A stretch of 64,000 bases of DNA from Phoronis australis (lineage: Eukaryota; Phoronida; Phoronidae): NCBI GenBank assembly GCA_002633005.1, contig NMRA01000866.1, forward strand, positions 37,120-101,119. Direction: 5' to 3'. How positions within the stretch are numbered: the stretch's first letter is position 1; each line of letters begins with the position of its first letter. The notes under the pieces were generated by a model. That model was not told where the DNA came from, did no database searches, and was given only the letters and a program-made list of their open reading frames with translations. Below are positions 21,188-32,591 of this stretch, in pieces. The position numbers and the translations under genes were made by a program.

Positions 21188-23110
21188 TACTATGTGATGT
21201 CTATGGGTCTGAGCCAATGAGATAAATATAACAATAGCTCATTGGTCTGAGCCTATCCTGTGACACAGCGCCACCTATACTGGTCCGACCTAATCCACCA
21301 GAGTTCACACAGGCTTGAAGTCAGCAGACGCTGGCGAATACCATTTTATCTAAAGTAAGTTCAGTAACGACTCCAATTTTCTGCACATTGTTTATTTTAG
21401 ATGTTGTCAACTTCTTTACGCATTTACTTCAAATTTCATTGACAACAGCATGTTCATCACAGTTTCCTTTGACTGAAGCCCGGAACGGTTGCAACTCGAC
21501 CGTGTTGCACTGTAAACATGTCATGTNCCCCCCCCCCCCCCTCCCCAGAGCACACTGAAAGCTGTTTTTAAGTTCAAAGTGCGTGCATCCCTCCGGGCAT
21601 ATATAGAGGTAGACAGCCATTGACAAAATAAATTGGTTTGTGAGTTTTAAGGAATGATCGGTTTGTGTCGTTCCCTCAACGGGATTTTAACATTCGTTTC
21701 TGTAATAGTGTCTTGAGCAATAATCAAAAGATTAAACCTTTGAGGTTCTAAACAGTTGTATACATGACGAATAAATATTTTAATAATTCGTTTCCAACAG
21801 ATTTATTTTTCCTTGGCATTTTCAAAACAGACGTGGCGGGAATTTTCCGAACTTTAACGCTCTTTAAACGATTACTCAAATAAAATGTAAGTGAAAAATC
21901 CTGGCACACACGATTGTTTTTCTTAGCCTTAATGACTGATTAACACAAACATTCGCTGAAATTGTTGCAAAAACTAATTCAAATCCTGCAATAAGCACTG
22001 AAAACCCGGCGAACGGAGATTAACACGACAGGAGTCGAATGATCAGGCGGCAGCGTTGTTCGGCTCAGTTACGCGACTTTTCCATTAAATCGACCTTTTT
22101 CTGCCGTAACTCGAATGAGGCCGTTGCTGAAGAAACCGTGTGTTTTGTGATAACATGTAGGTTACATGATGGGCCTGTTATTTATAGCATTTTAGTTAAA
22201 TACAACCATATATATATACATCACGGCTCCCGGTCACAGATTTTAAATTATAGGCTATAGGATCAAGAAGGAAAATATATTATAAGCTCTGGCTTGCGTG
22301 GCATCGAAGACAACACGGGGCATGTTGATTTAGAAATTTATCCGGGGAATTTGTAGCATAGTTTTGAAACCCGGCAAGAACGTCAGGAATTGAAAAGTTG
22401 TTGCATGAAATGTCAGCGAATATTTGTCGAGTGACATACTAATTTGAAAGAATCCGGCACGTAGTTGTGATTTCGCGCCTTACATGCAGTCCTGCTACGA
22501 GTTAGACGTCATGGACACTTGCCCGTGAATCTCTTCCTTTTGCAGGTTCATAGACGCTATTTCTTGTTTTCATTTTTGTTGGAGTTTTTTTATTCAAGTG
22601 AACGACAACCCTATTCCAAATCAGAGTTTTTGCACACGTTACAAACTGGCAGACCGGGCACCAGCAGGACATTGAAGGGGCTGCATAACTTTTTCATCTC
22701 TAAAAGTTAGCGAGGTTCGGGACTTCGTGCTTACCTGTTATGTGCAGACGAATAGAGTAACGACGATGCAGAATGTTTTGGGAAAACGCTTAAAAGAACA
22801 TATAACACAACATAACATAATATTACAAATCACCATTTTAATCAAAACGAAAAACAAATACACTCACTGAAGAAAACTAAAAAAAAACGTCAAAGTTGTG
22901 AAAACTAAGCGAGAGAATACCAGAAAAATATGTTTTATGACTTCGCCAAACTTTTGAAAGTCTTAACTTCAGGAAACAAAGTGATGAGTAAGCGCTACTA
23001 TCGGCTGCCGGTTTTGAAGGCGTGAACTGGAGGAAAACTCTGTTTAGCATCGAAGATGGGTGAAAGGTAATCGTGATTTGCTTAAACGTTATGTTTGACA
23101 TGCTTTACAG
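21188..23110. other. Intergenic, nothing recognised
   Basis: Contains a C-run beside a single n at 21527 and one CTCF-like motif (21266-21283). Short frames here show no family features. Confidence 0.6.
21266..21283 (-). promoter_or_regulatory. Isolated CTCF-like motif
   Basis: Minus strand CCAGTATAGGTGGCGCTG has the AGGTGGCGCTG half of the CTCF consensus with a weaker 5' half. Not part of the repeat family. Motif match only. Confidence 0.3.
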
Positions 23111-23685
23111 TCATGTGCAGATCTGTGGCTGTGGCACGCACATGCGTTTTTCTGAACGTGCGCCTTCGCATCTTATTTTTGTAATAGTCATCACGTTATG
23201 CAAACACCTTCTTGTCCGAATCTGCACAGCTGAACATTGATTGATTGGACATATTGTCCACGGCGACCAGCTCGACCAACCGTATCTTTTGATAACCAGC
23301 CCTTCCACTATTTTCGTCTGCCCACCCCCGGAAAGACGGTTAACTTGCACTTTGACGGGCATGCCCGTTTTCAAGGCTTCATCCGGGACCTTGTCAGCTA
23401 TCTCGATATCCAAGTTCTGTTTTCCGCCGCTGCTGTCGGAAACTCTGATTCGGGCTGTCACAGGTTCAGGCGGCGGCTTTGCCTGCACAAGTTCTTTTCT
23501 TTCCAACAAAACGGCCAAATTGTCCGCTCCGGCTATGACACAAACTTTGACAATGTTGTCACACGCCTGCAGCTCATACGTGTTCGCCCTCAAATTCAGT
23601 GGCGTGGTGTCGTCCCATACCAACGTTCTAACCCGAAGACCACGCCCACATGTCACGGAACACGTGGTCCACAATGACCACGTGC
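23111..23685 (-). CDS. Terminal exon of a thrombospondin type-1 repeat protein (partial gene)
   Basis: An acceptor (TGTTTCAG) precedes 191 codons that end in TGA; the exon is entered in phase 1. It starts with a TSR, TWSLWTTCSVTCGRGLRVRT, in which the Trp pair, CSVTCG and the Arg layer are visible. A ~90-residue linker without cysteines follows (APPPEP-like and SSGGKQN stretches). A second TSR-like module follows: WSSWSPWTICPINQCSAVQI, then RTRRC and RMC. Such repeats are extracellular adhesion or guidance modules, often O-fucosylated and C-mannosylated on the WxxW motif. Upstream exons were not found on the minus strand before the next recognisable element. It could also be a lone surviving exon of a decayed gene, but the frame is open throughout. 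Confidence 0.8.
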
Positions 23686-23894
23686 CTGAAACATGTCAAA
23701 TTTCGCCCATTAGTATTTACTCTCGAGCTAAGGCCAAAAAAGCATACTTGGTACCACGTCACGGGAGACCTGCGACCCAAAAAGATCAGAAACAATGGTC
23801 TGGCTAAAACTGGATCAGTAAGACAGAAAGTTCACCAATGAAAAAACTTGCAAAGAATCTGATCGATCGTCGATCAGAATTGGCAACAATTCCA

Positions 23895-24010
23895 ATGGCG
23901 GATTTAGAGTGGGGTCAGATTACATTTAGCAGTTCGGGGTGCGAATGCCTGTTGGACAAAGCCTTGGCTAATACTCTGCCCTGGCCTTAACTCAAAATCC
24001 TGGACCGGCC
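23895..24010. mobile_element. MITE, second copy, shorter
   Basis: ATGGCGGATTTAGAG at the left and CTGGACCGGCCCC at the right, with the same interior as 48792-48943. Confidence 0.7.
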
Positions 24011-25381
24011 CCTAAATTCAGTTTCCGCTCCCGGTTCTTGACCTTACTCAGACATTTCACAGGGCCTTGTAGGCCTACCTCATCCATTCTGCATCCCGTA
24101 CTCCAAGTGACAGTTGCTCAACTTGTGCGGCACGATCGCTCTAACTTCAGAGCAGACTTTGAGGTTACGTGCACATTAGCTTGATGGAGAACATCACATA
24201 CTGCATTTGTTTTGTACAACACATTCTGGGAAATAAAGGTCAAGTGGCATTCTTCATAATGATTTTTTATTAACCGTGTTCGTAAGACCGCCTACTTTTG
24301 TCACAGTTATTTATCTATTATAAAAGGGTGTGTTTTCGGAAACTACTCAATCTAAACGGTCAAAACAACTTAAAGCTAATTTATAGCCAATGCAGTTAAA
24401 AGCGTAAGTACGTACCAGAAGCATCCCTTTCTACAATAAGATCAATGAAAACGAAAATTTCGATAATCCAACTTATTCTTCTCATGCTTCATGGTGATTT
24501 CAAAACGTGTGCAACACTGAAACACGTGTCTTCTGAGCACGTGACAAGGCAGATATTGAGTGAAGTGAAACTGTTCATTATTTTTCACTAGTTACTTTCG
24601 TGAAAACCATGAACACAGTTAGCCTGTGACTGTTCAGGATAGGTAGGTCCTTATAGACAAGACTGTGAATTTAGTCAGATATTTACAAAACTCCTAAATA
24701 TATCTCAGAAAAAGTGTATTTACATGATTTTCTGAATGTGGAAATTCCGTAGAATTTTATTTTTGACTTTATCTCATCTGCCATTAATTAGGCCATGTGA
24801 CCATGTTTTTAGAAAAATTTTGCAAAATTTGTAAAACAACAGACTCGAATGTTCGAGATGAAACCTAAAAATCTCTGGTACTGTCTCCTAAACTATCGTT
24901 TCGGAGTTTTCATTTCTATGCAACTGTAACGTTTTTCACAAAAATCATATAACTCTTATTTTTGATAGCCCCTCATGCAAAAATGGAAAATATTGAAAAC
25001 AATTCCTAGCAGCGTTGAATGCTTCATGTGAATCCGAACAACAATTTCTGAGATATGATGTTCCGAAGTTAGGCACTTGCTTAAGGCCAACATGTTCCTC
25101 GCTTTGACAAGTGACTTCATTGTCAGCATCATTAAACCTTCCTTTATAGCACTGCATATCACAACCGCAAATTCAATATCCCAAGAAACGAAAAAATAGA
25201 AGGAAATAAATCTAATTGAAAGTTTCATAGCTGACGGACATAAGTGTGACGTATGGACGTACCAAGCGCCAGTGAGTTTTGTCCACCTACAAGCGAGATT
25301 TTTACAAACTTGTGCCACATCGGCGCTTCTCTGATGACACGTGAAAAAGTGAAAAGAGACACAACGTGATCAGAAACTAAG
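24011..25381. other. Nothing recognised upstream of the TSR exon
   Basis: The missing upstream TSR-gene exons would be expected in or beyond this stretch on the minus strand. No Cys-rich or WxxW frame with an in-phase donor was found. Confidence 0.5.
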
Positions 25382-25633
25382 ATGTCACAACCACCACAAA
25401 CGCAACGCCTCGGTATTCTTCATCATTACACCATATACTACGAGAAACGAGTAGCAACATCTGACGATATAGCAGCCGGACAAGTCAAAACACAATGGAG
25501 TATGATTAACGCTGTCCCTGATTCTATTTACAGTAGTATGTATCGACCAATGAATGGTCGTAACTCGAAATCGGCTAAACTGTACATATCTTCAGCTAGT
25601 ACTTCCGGGAGGGTGTTCCAATTTGACTGCTGA
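25382..25633 (+). pseudogene. Possible fibronectin type III fragment
   Basis: The frame reads RLGILHHYTIYYEKR, like the N-G-I-I-x-x-Y-x-I-Y-Y strand of FN3 domains, and later AKLYISSASTSGR, like the Y-x-I-x-V-x-A-x-T-S-x-G strand. The middle does not fit an intact domain, and no splice sites were convincing. Probably a relic of a receptor exon. Confidence 0.35.
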
Positions 25634-26241
25634 TTGGCAGGTGGGTTTTTGTTTGATGACTTTGATACATCTATGTGATCCAAAGCACTTTTCTGCTGCT
25701 TACCTGTGTAAGTAGAGACTATAGAGGAGACGTGATGGAAGTGTCTGTTCTACCATGTCCCAAGATAGGTTTCAGTTTCCTACTTAGGAGATGGTATCTG
25801 TACATTATTCACAAAGCCTCAGGTAGGTCAGGCAAAAGCATTATATCGGTTTCAGTCCAACGCATTGTCTCATTTGTTCATTGCAAATATTATGAAATTA
25901 CAGCATGCACATGTCGGGAATGCTCTTAGTCAAACGTCAATCTCAGCAAAGTAGTTTTTTCGTCTATCAACTGGGAACGTTCTAAAAGTAAACACCATCT
26001 CAGCAACGCGAAACTCATCGATCGTGATTTACCCGCCACAGGCGATAGGAAAACGTTGATGGCTCAAATCAATGTTTGTGCGCTGCTGAAGTCCTGTTAG
26101 AACCCATGGTGTATAATTCATTCAAAGCTATTCTAGCGCAGCAGAAAGGGTGCCATTTTTTCGATATAAAGGTTCAAGACCAGATAATTCTCAGGAATGT
26201 GCAGTGGTATCCACACCAGGTGTCACGACGTTGAAATTTAA

Positions 26242-27570
26242 AGGCGAAGACAACCTATTTCATGTCATTTTTAGCAAAAATAAGGTTCGTTGATTATCCC
26301 AGACATATTTTTCACTTATTTACTGATTTTCGTAATTTAATTAATTACTCGTCGTCTATTCCGGAAGTGACGTTTTGGGAGGCAAGAATTTCGCGCTAAT
26401 TTCTTTTCATATAGTCTGACTGTGAGAGCAGTCGAGTCGGTCATTGTTCTACCTCGATTGTGATAAGTTCGGTCGTCGTTTGCTTTAATTGCTTACTAGT
26501 CAGTCAACATGCCACGCTGTTGCTGCGTACTGGGGTGTGCTCATTATCGTCTCACATACAGAGGAAGAACTGTCCCACTTGCCCGAGTGTCCCGCGACAC
26601 ACTCCCACTGGAGGGTGATCTGAGCACCCAAACTGCTTACATCCCGCCGTGTGACTGCCTCGCCACACACCTGGCACCTTCCAAATAGTTCCAATACAAG
26701 TCCACAATAAACTTATCAAACTTAGGCTCACCGATCTGTTCATTGGATGACGAACTGTCCTCTTCACTGGGTGTCGAACTGGGCCTGTATTCAATCCCAC
26801 TGCTTAACATCGCTGCAGGGCTGCTTACAGGCTCTGGGCTAGAGACAACAACACAGGGCGAATCACTGCTAGTTCCCGGAATTGCACGCAATGGGGTATG
26901 TTCGGAGGCACGAGTGACAGAAGATGAAGTGCCTCCAGTCGCTGTATATAGTGGCCACAGCTCGCGACGCTTCTCGCTTCAAAAACGCCCTTCTCGGGGT
27001 TGGCGACGGGGCTCTGCCGGGAATCAACAGCGACGGTATGGTACCCTTCTTCAGGCGTTGTTTCGCAGGGACCTTCATCAATTCAGCGTACATATCTGTC
27101 ATAATCTGACGGCAGATAATGCTTGCAACACACTCGGTAACCCTACATTGCTTTGTACGTTGCGTCGTTAGCGCTGCGTTCTTCACATGCACGAGCTAGC
27201 CTAGTACGGTGAAGTGTGTCATCCTTCGGAAAGCGACGCAAGGCACCCAAAGCGCGTGTGAGACGATAATAAGTACATCCTGGCACGCAGCAACAGCGTG
27301 GCATGTTGACTGACCTGTAAACAAAAGCAAACTACGACCAAACGTATCACAAACGAGGTAGAACAATGACTGACTCGACAGCTCTCACAGTCAGACTATA
27401 ATGAAAAGAAATTGGCGCGAAACTCTTGCCTCCCAAAACGTCACTTCCGGAGTAGAGGACGAGAAATTAATCAAATTATGAAAAGCTGTAATTAAGTGAA
27501 AAATGTGTCTGGGATAATCAACGAACCTTATTTTTGCTAGAAGTGACATGAAAAAAGGTTGCCTTCGCCT
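26242..27570 (-). mobile_element. Kolobok-like element 3 with ~315-bp terminal inverted repeats
   Basis: TTAA flanks both ends (26238-26241, 27571-27574). Arms 26242-26557 and 27257-27570 are inverted and roughly 88-90% identical by eye, beginning AGGCGAAGRCAACC. Each arm includes the promoter-like region and first codons of a THAP protein, so two divergent starts point inward (ATG at 26509 plus, 27304 minus). The central 700 bp carries the rest of the minus-strand gene. Confidence 0.88.
26560..27304 (-). pseudogene. THAP-domain transposase remnant of element 3
   Basis: From ATG 27304: MPRCCCVPGCTYYRL gives C-x4-C, RRFPKDD the F-x-P region, YRVCCKHYLPSDYD (second frame) the C-x2-H, and QRLKKGTIPSLLIPG (third frame) the AVPTIF-like end of a THAP domain. 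Then a Ser-rich linker (SSTPSEEDSSSS), FDKFIVDLYWN, and a C-x2-C / C-x3-GH / W module (GRCQVCGEAV ... CVAGHSGKWDS). I recall the last module from THAP-associated transposase-like proteins, but this was not checked. At least two frameshifts, and the catalytic part is absent. Confidence 0.7.
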
Positions 27571-27699
27571 TTAATTCCAGGCACATCATGAGGCGCTGTG
27601 AAGGAATGTACTGTAAAACAACTGTCCCAGCGCTTCCTATACGAAAATGTGGCCCTCTGAATAGATCATGAATAGATTTGGACCACAGTTCGAGTGGCT

Positions 27700-29255
27700 A
27701 ATTTTACGTTATCACTGGTATGGGTCAATGAAAGCCCTTCCAGTGTTTGTACAGTGTCTCAATGCACCTGAAAAAGGCATAACTGTCGGAAAGTACTGTC
27801 TATGGGTTTTCTCAAAGATGAAAAAATCAACAAAGTCATGTCCTTAACTTGCTACGTCCATCAGGAAAAAAATGAGATGCCAAAAATTACCAAAAATGTG
27901 CGATTGTGGCCACTTTTTACCTAAAATTACAAATTCACGGAGCAAGAAAGGAAACCATAATCCGAACGCTCTTTTACTCTGTATTACAGAAGTTGAGGTT
28001 AAAATATGTCATTACCAAGCAGATTTTTGACAATTTCCACTTGCCTGAGGAATACCTGGATTCGCGACAAAAATTGAGGACTCACTGCTCTGAAAATGGC
28101 GCCGGCACATCCGTATACGAGTAGACACAGAGCTGAGGCCAAATTTCTGGACTCAACATACTCAAACAATTTCACGGAATACTGAATTACTATTCGTGGC
28201 AATCACTTCACATTTAGTTCACAAAACTGCCATCAAACCCGACCTACATTATTTTCTGTATCTTTAGGTGGAGCGACATGGACCTGAACCCGCCGTGGTC
28301 TTAGACCAATGAACACGGAAATCCATGTGAGACTCAGTGCGCATGCCTTGGTTCGGACGTTTTGTCGTATACATATGGTACGGGAATGAGCCGGAAAGTA
28401 TAGCTAATCGTTTTGTTGTTTTGTTTGACGCCTTGTAATCTTCCATGTGCCAAAAATACAAATTTGTGTGGAATGCATCGATTTTGTCTGATGGTGGTTG
28501 CAGCAACTGCAAGCCACAAAAGTATTTCTCAAAAGATGGAGTAGTATTGCCATGCATTTATCAACATCAAAACAATCGGAATGTCCGAATTAATGTTACT
28601 TGGTTGTGTTAACCAATGAGAATCCATATTACATGATCAATTCAGGTCTAAGGCCACAGTAGACGGGCATACGTAGCTCCTCCTCAAAAATCAATAAAGT
28701 GAGGTGGGTCGGTTTTGACGGCAGTTTTGTGAACTAAGTGGGAAGTGATTGACATAAATAGTATTCAGGAGTGCCTGAAGCTGTTTTGAGTAAATTGCAT
28801 CCAGAAATTTGGCCTGTGCTCTTGTCTACTAGGATACGGAAGTGCCGCCATCAGATTTTGAGAGCAGATCCTTGTTGAGTCTTGAATTCTTGGCGCGACT
28901 CCATGTAGGGTCTACCCTTCAGTCAGGTGGAAATTGTCAAAAAAACTGGTTGATAATGACATATTTTTACCTGAATTTTCGGGATTTAGAGTGAAATAGC
29001 AAAATCGGAAAACGATCACTTTTCTTGCACCGAGGCAGTCGTAAATTTGTGATTTTAGGTAAAATATGGCCAAAATCGCACGTTTTGGTCATTTTGGCAT
29101 GTCGATTTTTTAACGTTTAATGTAGCAAGGTAAAAAGATATAGCTTTGTTGATTTTTTTCATTTTTGAGAAACCCCATAGAGTGTACCTTCTGTCATGCC
29201 TTTTCCAAGTGTCCGCAAACAAGGTCTTTGATTGACCCAGGCCAGTGATAAGGTC
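27700..29255. mobile_element. Large inverted-repeat (foldback) element, arms about 580 bp
   Basis: 27700-28275 and 28665-29255 are inverted copies, for example GTAAAATATGGCCAAAATCG on the right against CGATTGTGGCCACTTTTTAC on the left. Identity is lower than in element 3, so it is older. No clear target-site duplication was found. The ~390 bp loop holds a 98-codon frame. Confidence 0.75.
28264..28557 (-). CDS. Unrecognised 97-aa frame in the loop of the foldback element
   Basis: ATG-initiated minus-strand frame of 97 codons (begins MHGNTTPSFEKYF; contains YFWHMEDYKASNKTT). No family recognised, no signal peptide or membrane segment. It fills most of the loop between the arms and may be a transposon-derived peptide or chance. 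Confidence 0.25.
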   Translation of the reverse strand: MHGNTTPSFEKYFCGLQLLQPPSDKIDAFHTNLYFWHMEDYKASNKTTKRLAILSGSFPYHMYTTKRPNQGMRTESHMDFRVHWSKTTAGSGPCRST

Positions 29256-29629
29256 AAAGTCAGTCACTGGTACTGTTGACTTGGTCCTAGTGCTAGCTCT
29301 CGTGGGACTGGGAAAGGGTGTACTTAGGGAAATGGCTCTCACTCTAGATAATTCTTTCGACAAAGTACCATAATATGGGACTATGAAAGTTGCAACAAAC
29401 TGCTGATGCCGTGCGCCAGTGACAGGAGACACTGGGTACGAGAATGCAGCCGTCGGTCACGTGAACGGTTGCCAACAGAAATGTAAATTGTGAGAAAAGG
29501 TATATTTTGTTACAGAATAGTTAACTGTCATTAAAATCATCGTTTTCGGAACAAATCAATTCTGTGGTCAATGTACTGTCGAAAATGTCAATGCCAAATT
29601 CTACAGCTATAAATCATGTCATTGTGTAT

Positions 29630-29765
29630 CGCTATGCATATATTTTAAAAGGTTACATGGGCCAGAGGCCCACGTACAATGCCATCTGTTTACAAAAATA
29701 TGTCACAAATTACACATGGAATACTATTTACAATACAACAAACCTAGTCACTAGCCACGGATAAC
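29630..29765 (-). mobile_element. Possible LINE 3' UTR fragment, opposite orientation
   Basis: Minus strand TGGGCCTCTGGCCCATGTAA resembles the GGGCCAGAGGCC hairpin-like block of the LINE tail at 30672. Nothing else is diagnostic. Confidence 0.25.
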
Positions 29766-30405
29766 ACTGTAAATAGTTCCTGTATAGCAAATCAACTTCA
29801 AGCCAACAAGTATCGTACATCAAAACAAAAAAATCCGATAATCTTAATAATGAAACAACGAAGCCACGCAAGTATTTGCCAACTATTAGTTGCAATAAGT
29901 ATTTCAATAAAGCAGCATGTACTATATTTTCCAATACAATGCTACACAGCTTCAGTCACTCCGTATCCTTTGATGTCCAAGCCATCACAAATCCCAACCG
30001 TAGTTTCAGTGAAACTCGAACTTGCAAAAAGATGTTGCATCCTGAAACCTCCCTTACACAAGTTTAACAAAGAACGCAAAAGCTGCAAGTCCCTTGAAAG
30101 TTAGCCAACTTAAAAACAAACACTGATACCAGAAAACAGCAAAATTGGCTCTGGTCTGCGCTCGACTCATTTTTCAAACGTGCCCTTCAAAGCGCTGGGT
30201 AAAAAGAAGGATTCTGACCCTTTTCAGGTGACAATAACCTTAAATACTACTGTGATTTTAAGACTCTGTACTGTTTTGAACCATATTTTAAGTTTCCGCT
30301 TCATAATAGTCTTATTCAAGCGTTTATTCGGTAATGTTGCGGCCATAGACTACAGGTGGAAGTGGGTAGGCACTTACGCTAGAATTATAAGTAGAGCATT
30401 ATAAT

Positions 30406-30702
30406 AGATTATGTTTGATTTGCAATGATGGTCTTGTAAAGGATGAATACCACTTCCTGTTGATTTGCAAGGGATATTATGAACTTAGGTCGCGCTTTGT
30501 GAAAGAAGTGCAATGGAAGCACCCAATTCAAGCATCCTGTGTACGCCTGCTAGCTAATCCAGAGGTATCTGTTTTTAAATCTGTGTATTCTGCCCTTAAA
30601 AGAGGAGAATAAATTTTAAATGGGTTGACGCGTGTGCAAATGTGCCTGTGTAATTTTTATTTACTGTACTTTGGGCCAGAGGCCTTTAATACAAATAAAC
30701 GT

Positions 30703-30741
<39 letters not shown>
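30406..30741 (+). mobile_element. 5'-truncated non-LTR retrotransposon (LINE) 3' end
   Basis: Reads LICNDGLVKDEYHFLLIC, the C-x2-C-x-H-x-C-like finger after the reverse transcriptase of CR1/L2-type LINEs, then YYELRSRF and a stop at 30612. A short 3' UTR with GGGCCAGAGGCC and AATAAA (near 30694) ends in (TGAT)n at 30704-30741. Everything 5' of the finger is lost or unrecognisable. Confidence 0.75.
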
Positions 30742-30743
<2 letters not shown>

Positions 30744-31776
30744 AACCTTTTTAAGAACATGAAAAACAAGAAATACCGCGATATCACCTCAGTTAAACAA
30801 ACCACCAGCTCCAGTTATGTCATTTTTGTCTTTATAAAGAGCATGCGCGCACCCAGCCTTTAGTTTGGGGGGCTCGAATTTCTGACCAAGTGGAAAGCTG
30901 AATGACTAAAAAAAGAACGCGGTACCATCTTCAGTACTGTGAACTGTGCGTCTGCGCCTTTTTAGTGGACTTTCGTCTCGTTTCCCTCGGACTTTTTGTT
31001 TCTCTGGGGCGTACCTTTTTTCCCATTTCGCCAAAATGGGGGCTCATTCGAGCTCCCTGAGCCCCCCCCCCGAGTCATTGTTTGAACATGATGATTAAAA
31101 TGTTTTGTTCTTTTCGGTGAAAAGTATTAACTTGTTAGTTCGATTGAAAAAGTAAAATGGACTCGTCACGTAATATTTTCACTGAAATGATAAATCAGAA
31201 AATGTGAAATGATGTGGCTTAACATTTGATTAATCCGTCTCTTGAGAGACCCCCACCAATCAAGTTATTGTGAAGGCTGGACTTTTCCCCAGTCGCTGTG
31301 TCACTGTAGATGTCACGACGTGTAACGTTTAGCCAGTTGTAAGGACACGCTCTCCCCCTAGAGCCACTTCAGTTGAGGAACGCAAGAGCTATCAAGTGCT
31401 TCCATACTTATTTGCACATCTAGTCAAGTCCTGTCTGTGATTTTCACTAGTATAACACGCGATTACCATTTCTCAATGTCTTTATAAAATCCTATTAATT
31501 TGAGATGCACAAAGTGCGTCCCCAAACGGACCCAACGGGTACACCCCGGCGAGGCGGATGTCAAATATAAAACGATTAACATGTAAATTCGAGTAAAGGA
31601 CTATTGTTTTATTCGGTCTGCCGATAGATCTGTTCACATTCGCGATAAAATCCATTTCTGATTTCTTTTTTACCATATTCGTACCCAAAAACATGGTAAT
31701 ACGCGATACCGTGCTCCGTTTCACGACTTCGACTGTAGTTGACTCAATTTGGAGGTGCCGAGTCAGCTTCTTTTTG
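30742..31776. other. 3' flank of the lactamase-like gene
   Basis: A C-run near 31065 and a minus-strand open frame ending at 31482 without family features. No repeat family recognised. Confidence 0.55.
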
Positions 31777-31782
31777 TTTATT
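31777..31782 (-). terminator. Candidate poly(A) signal of the beta-lactamase-like gene
   Basis: AATAAA on the minus strand about 95 bp after the stop codon, the first canonical hexamer downstream. No transcript evidence. Confidence 0.4.
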
Positions 31783-31875
31783 CGCAATCTAGTCTTGTCA
31801 AAGCAAGGCATGAATGCGACTAGGACATTCCTTTTATGTCGTCCGATAGTTCCTCATCTATCATTTCCGGCTTGC

Positions 31876-32591
31876 TTAACCGTAAATGAATAGCATTAAA
31901 GATATCACTGCAGTTAACTGCCTTGGAATGGTTGCTGCCGAGGATACCAAAATTGCACATTCGGCGTCCTCAGTTTTCTCTGCAGGCAAGTCATTTAGTT
32001 TTAAACCCCTGGTGAATGTTACATCGATGTCTTCCATAGGAATTACCAAGTGTTTGATGAATGAAGTGTCAGACGTTACAGCTTCAAATTTAATTGGTGG
32101 ATACATGTCGAGACCATCTGCAAATGTCCAGAATGCAAGTAATCCACTGAGATGAATTTTAAATTCATTTGCCCTAACTGGAATTAGCGTTCCTGTTAAG
32201 AATTCGCCCTGTGTAACGCCAAGTTCTTGTGACGTTTCATTCAGAGACACTGTAATATTCCCAAACGTCAAATGCCCATACGTTCCAACATATATTGAAA
32301 GAGGATGCGTTATATTTTCATAAGAATACGCGTAAGCAAAAGTTGGCGGAACTGGAGTGTTAGCAAACCACGAGTCCAAAGAACAAGCGGACGATACGTT
32401 CAGCCAAGGTTCTTTCCCGATCAATAAGTCCGACGCGTAGTAATGAATAGCCAACTTTAGCAGTACGTCATCGCCCATAGCCGTTGGACCATTTGTTGCA
32501 GAGTAAATACCAGCATTTTGCTCTGGGTACAACCACAGTTGTGACGAATAAAGAGACAAAAGGTTTCCACTGTGTGAGAGACGCCTAACGC
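31876..32591 (-). CDS. Beta-lactamase-like exon 5: HxG motif, C-terminal extension, stop
   Basis: Encodes residues 346-583. It begins GVRRLSHSGNL, the KTG-equivalent HxG motif, then SLYSSQLWLYPEQNAGIYSATNGP, a common continuation in this family. The remaining ~200 residues have several N-glycosylation sequons and end in LTAVISLMLFIYG. The stop is TAA at 31876-31878. Confidence 0.92.

Noticed and set aside
23237-23807. Two long plus-strand frames over the TSR exon (146 and 188 codons)
   Set aside because: Shadows of the minus-strand TSR exon, whose Cys/Trp pattern is clear.
26743-27171. 142-codon plus-strand frame in Kolobok-like element 3
   Set aside because: Antisense of the THAP protein remnant.
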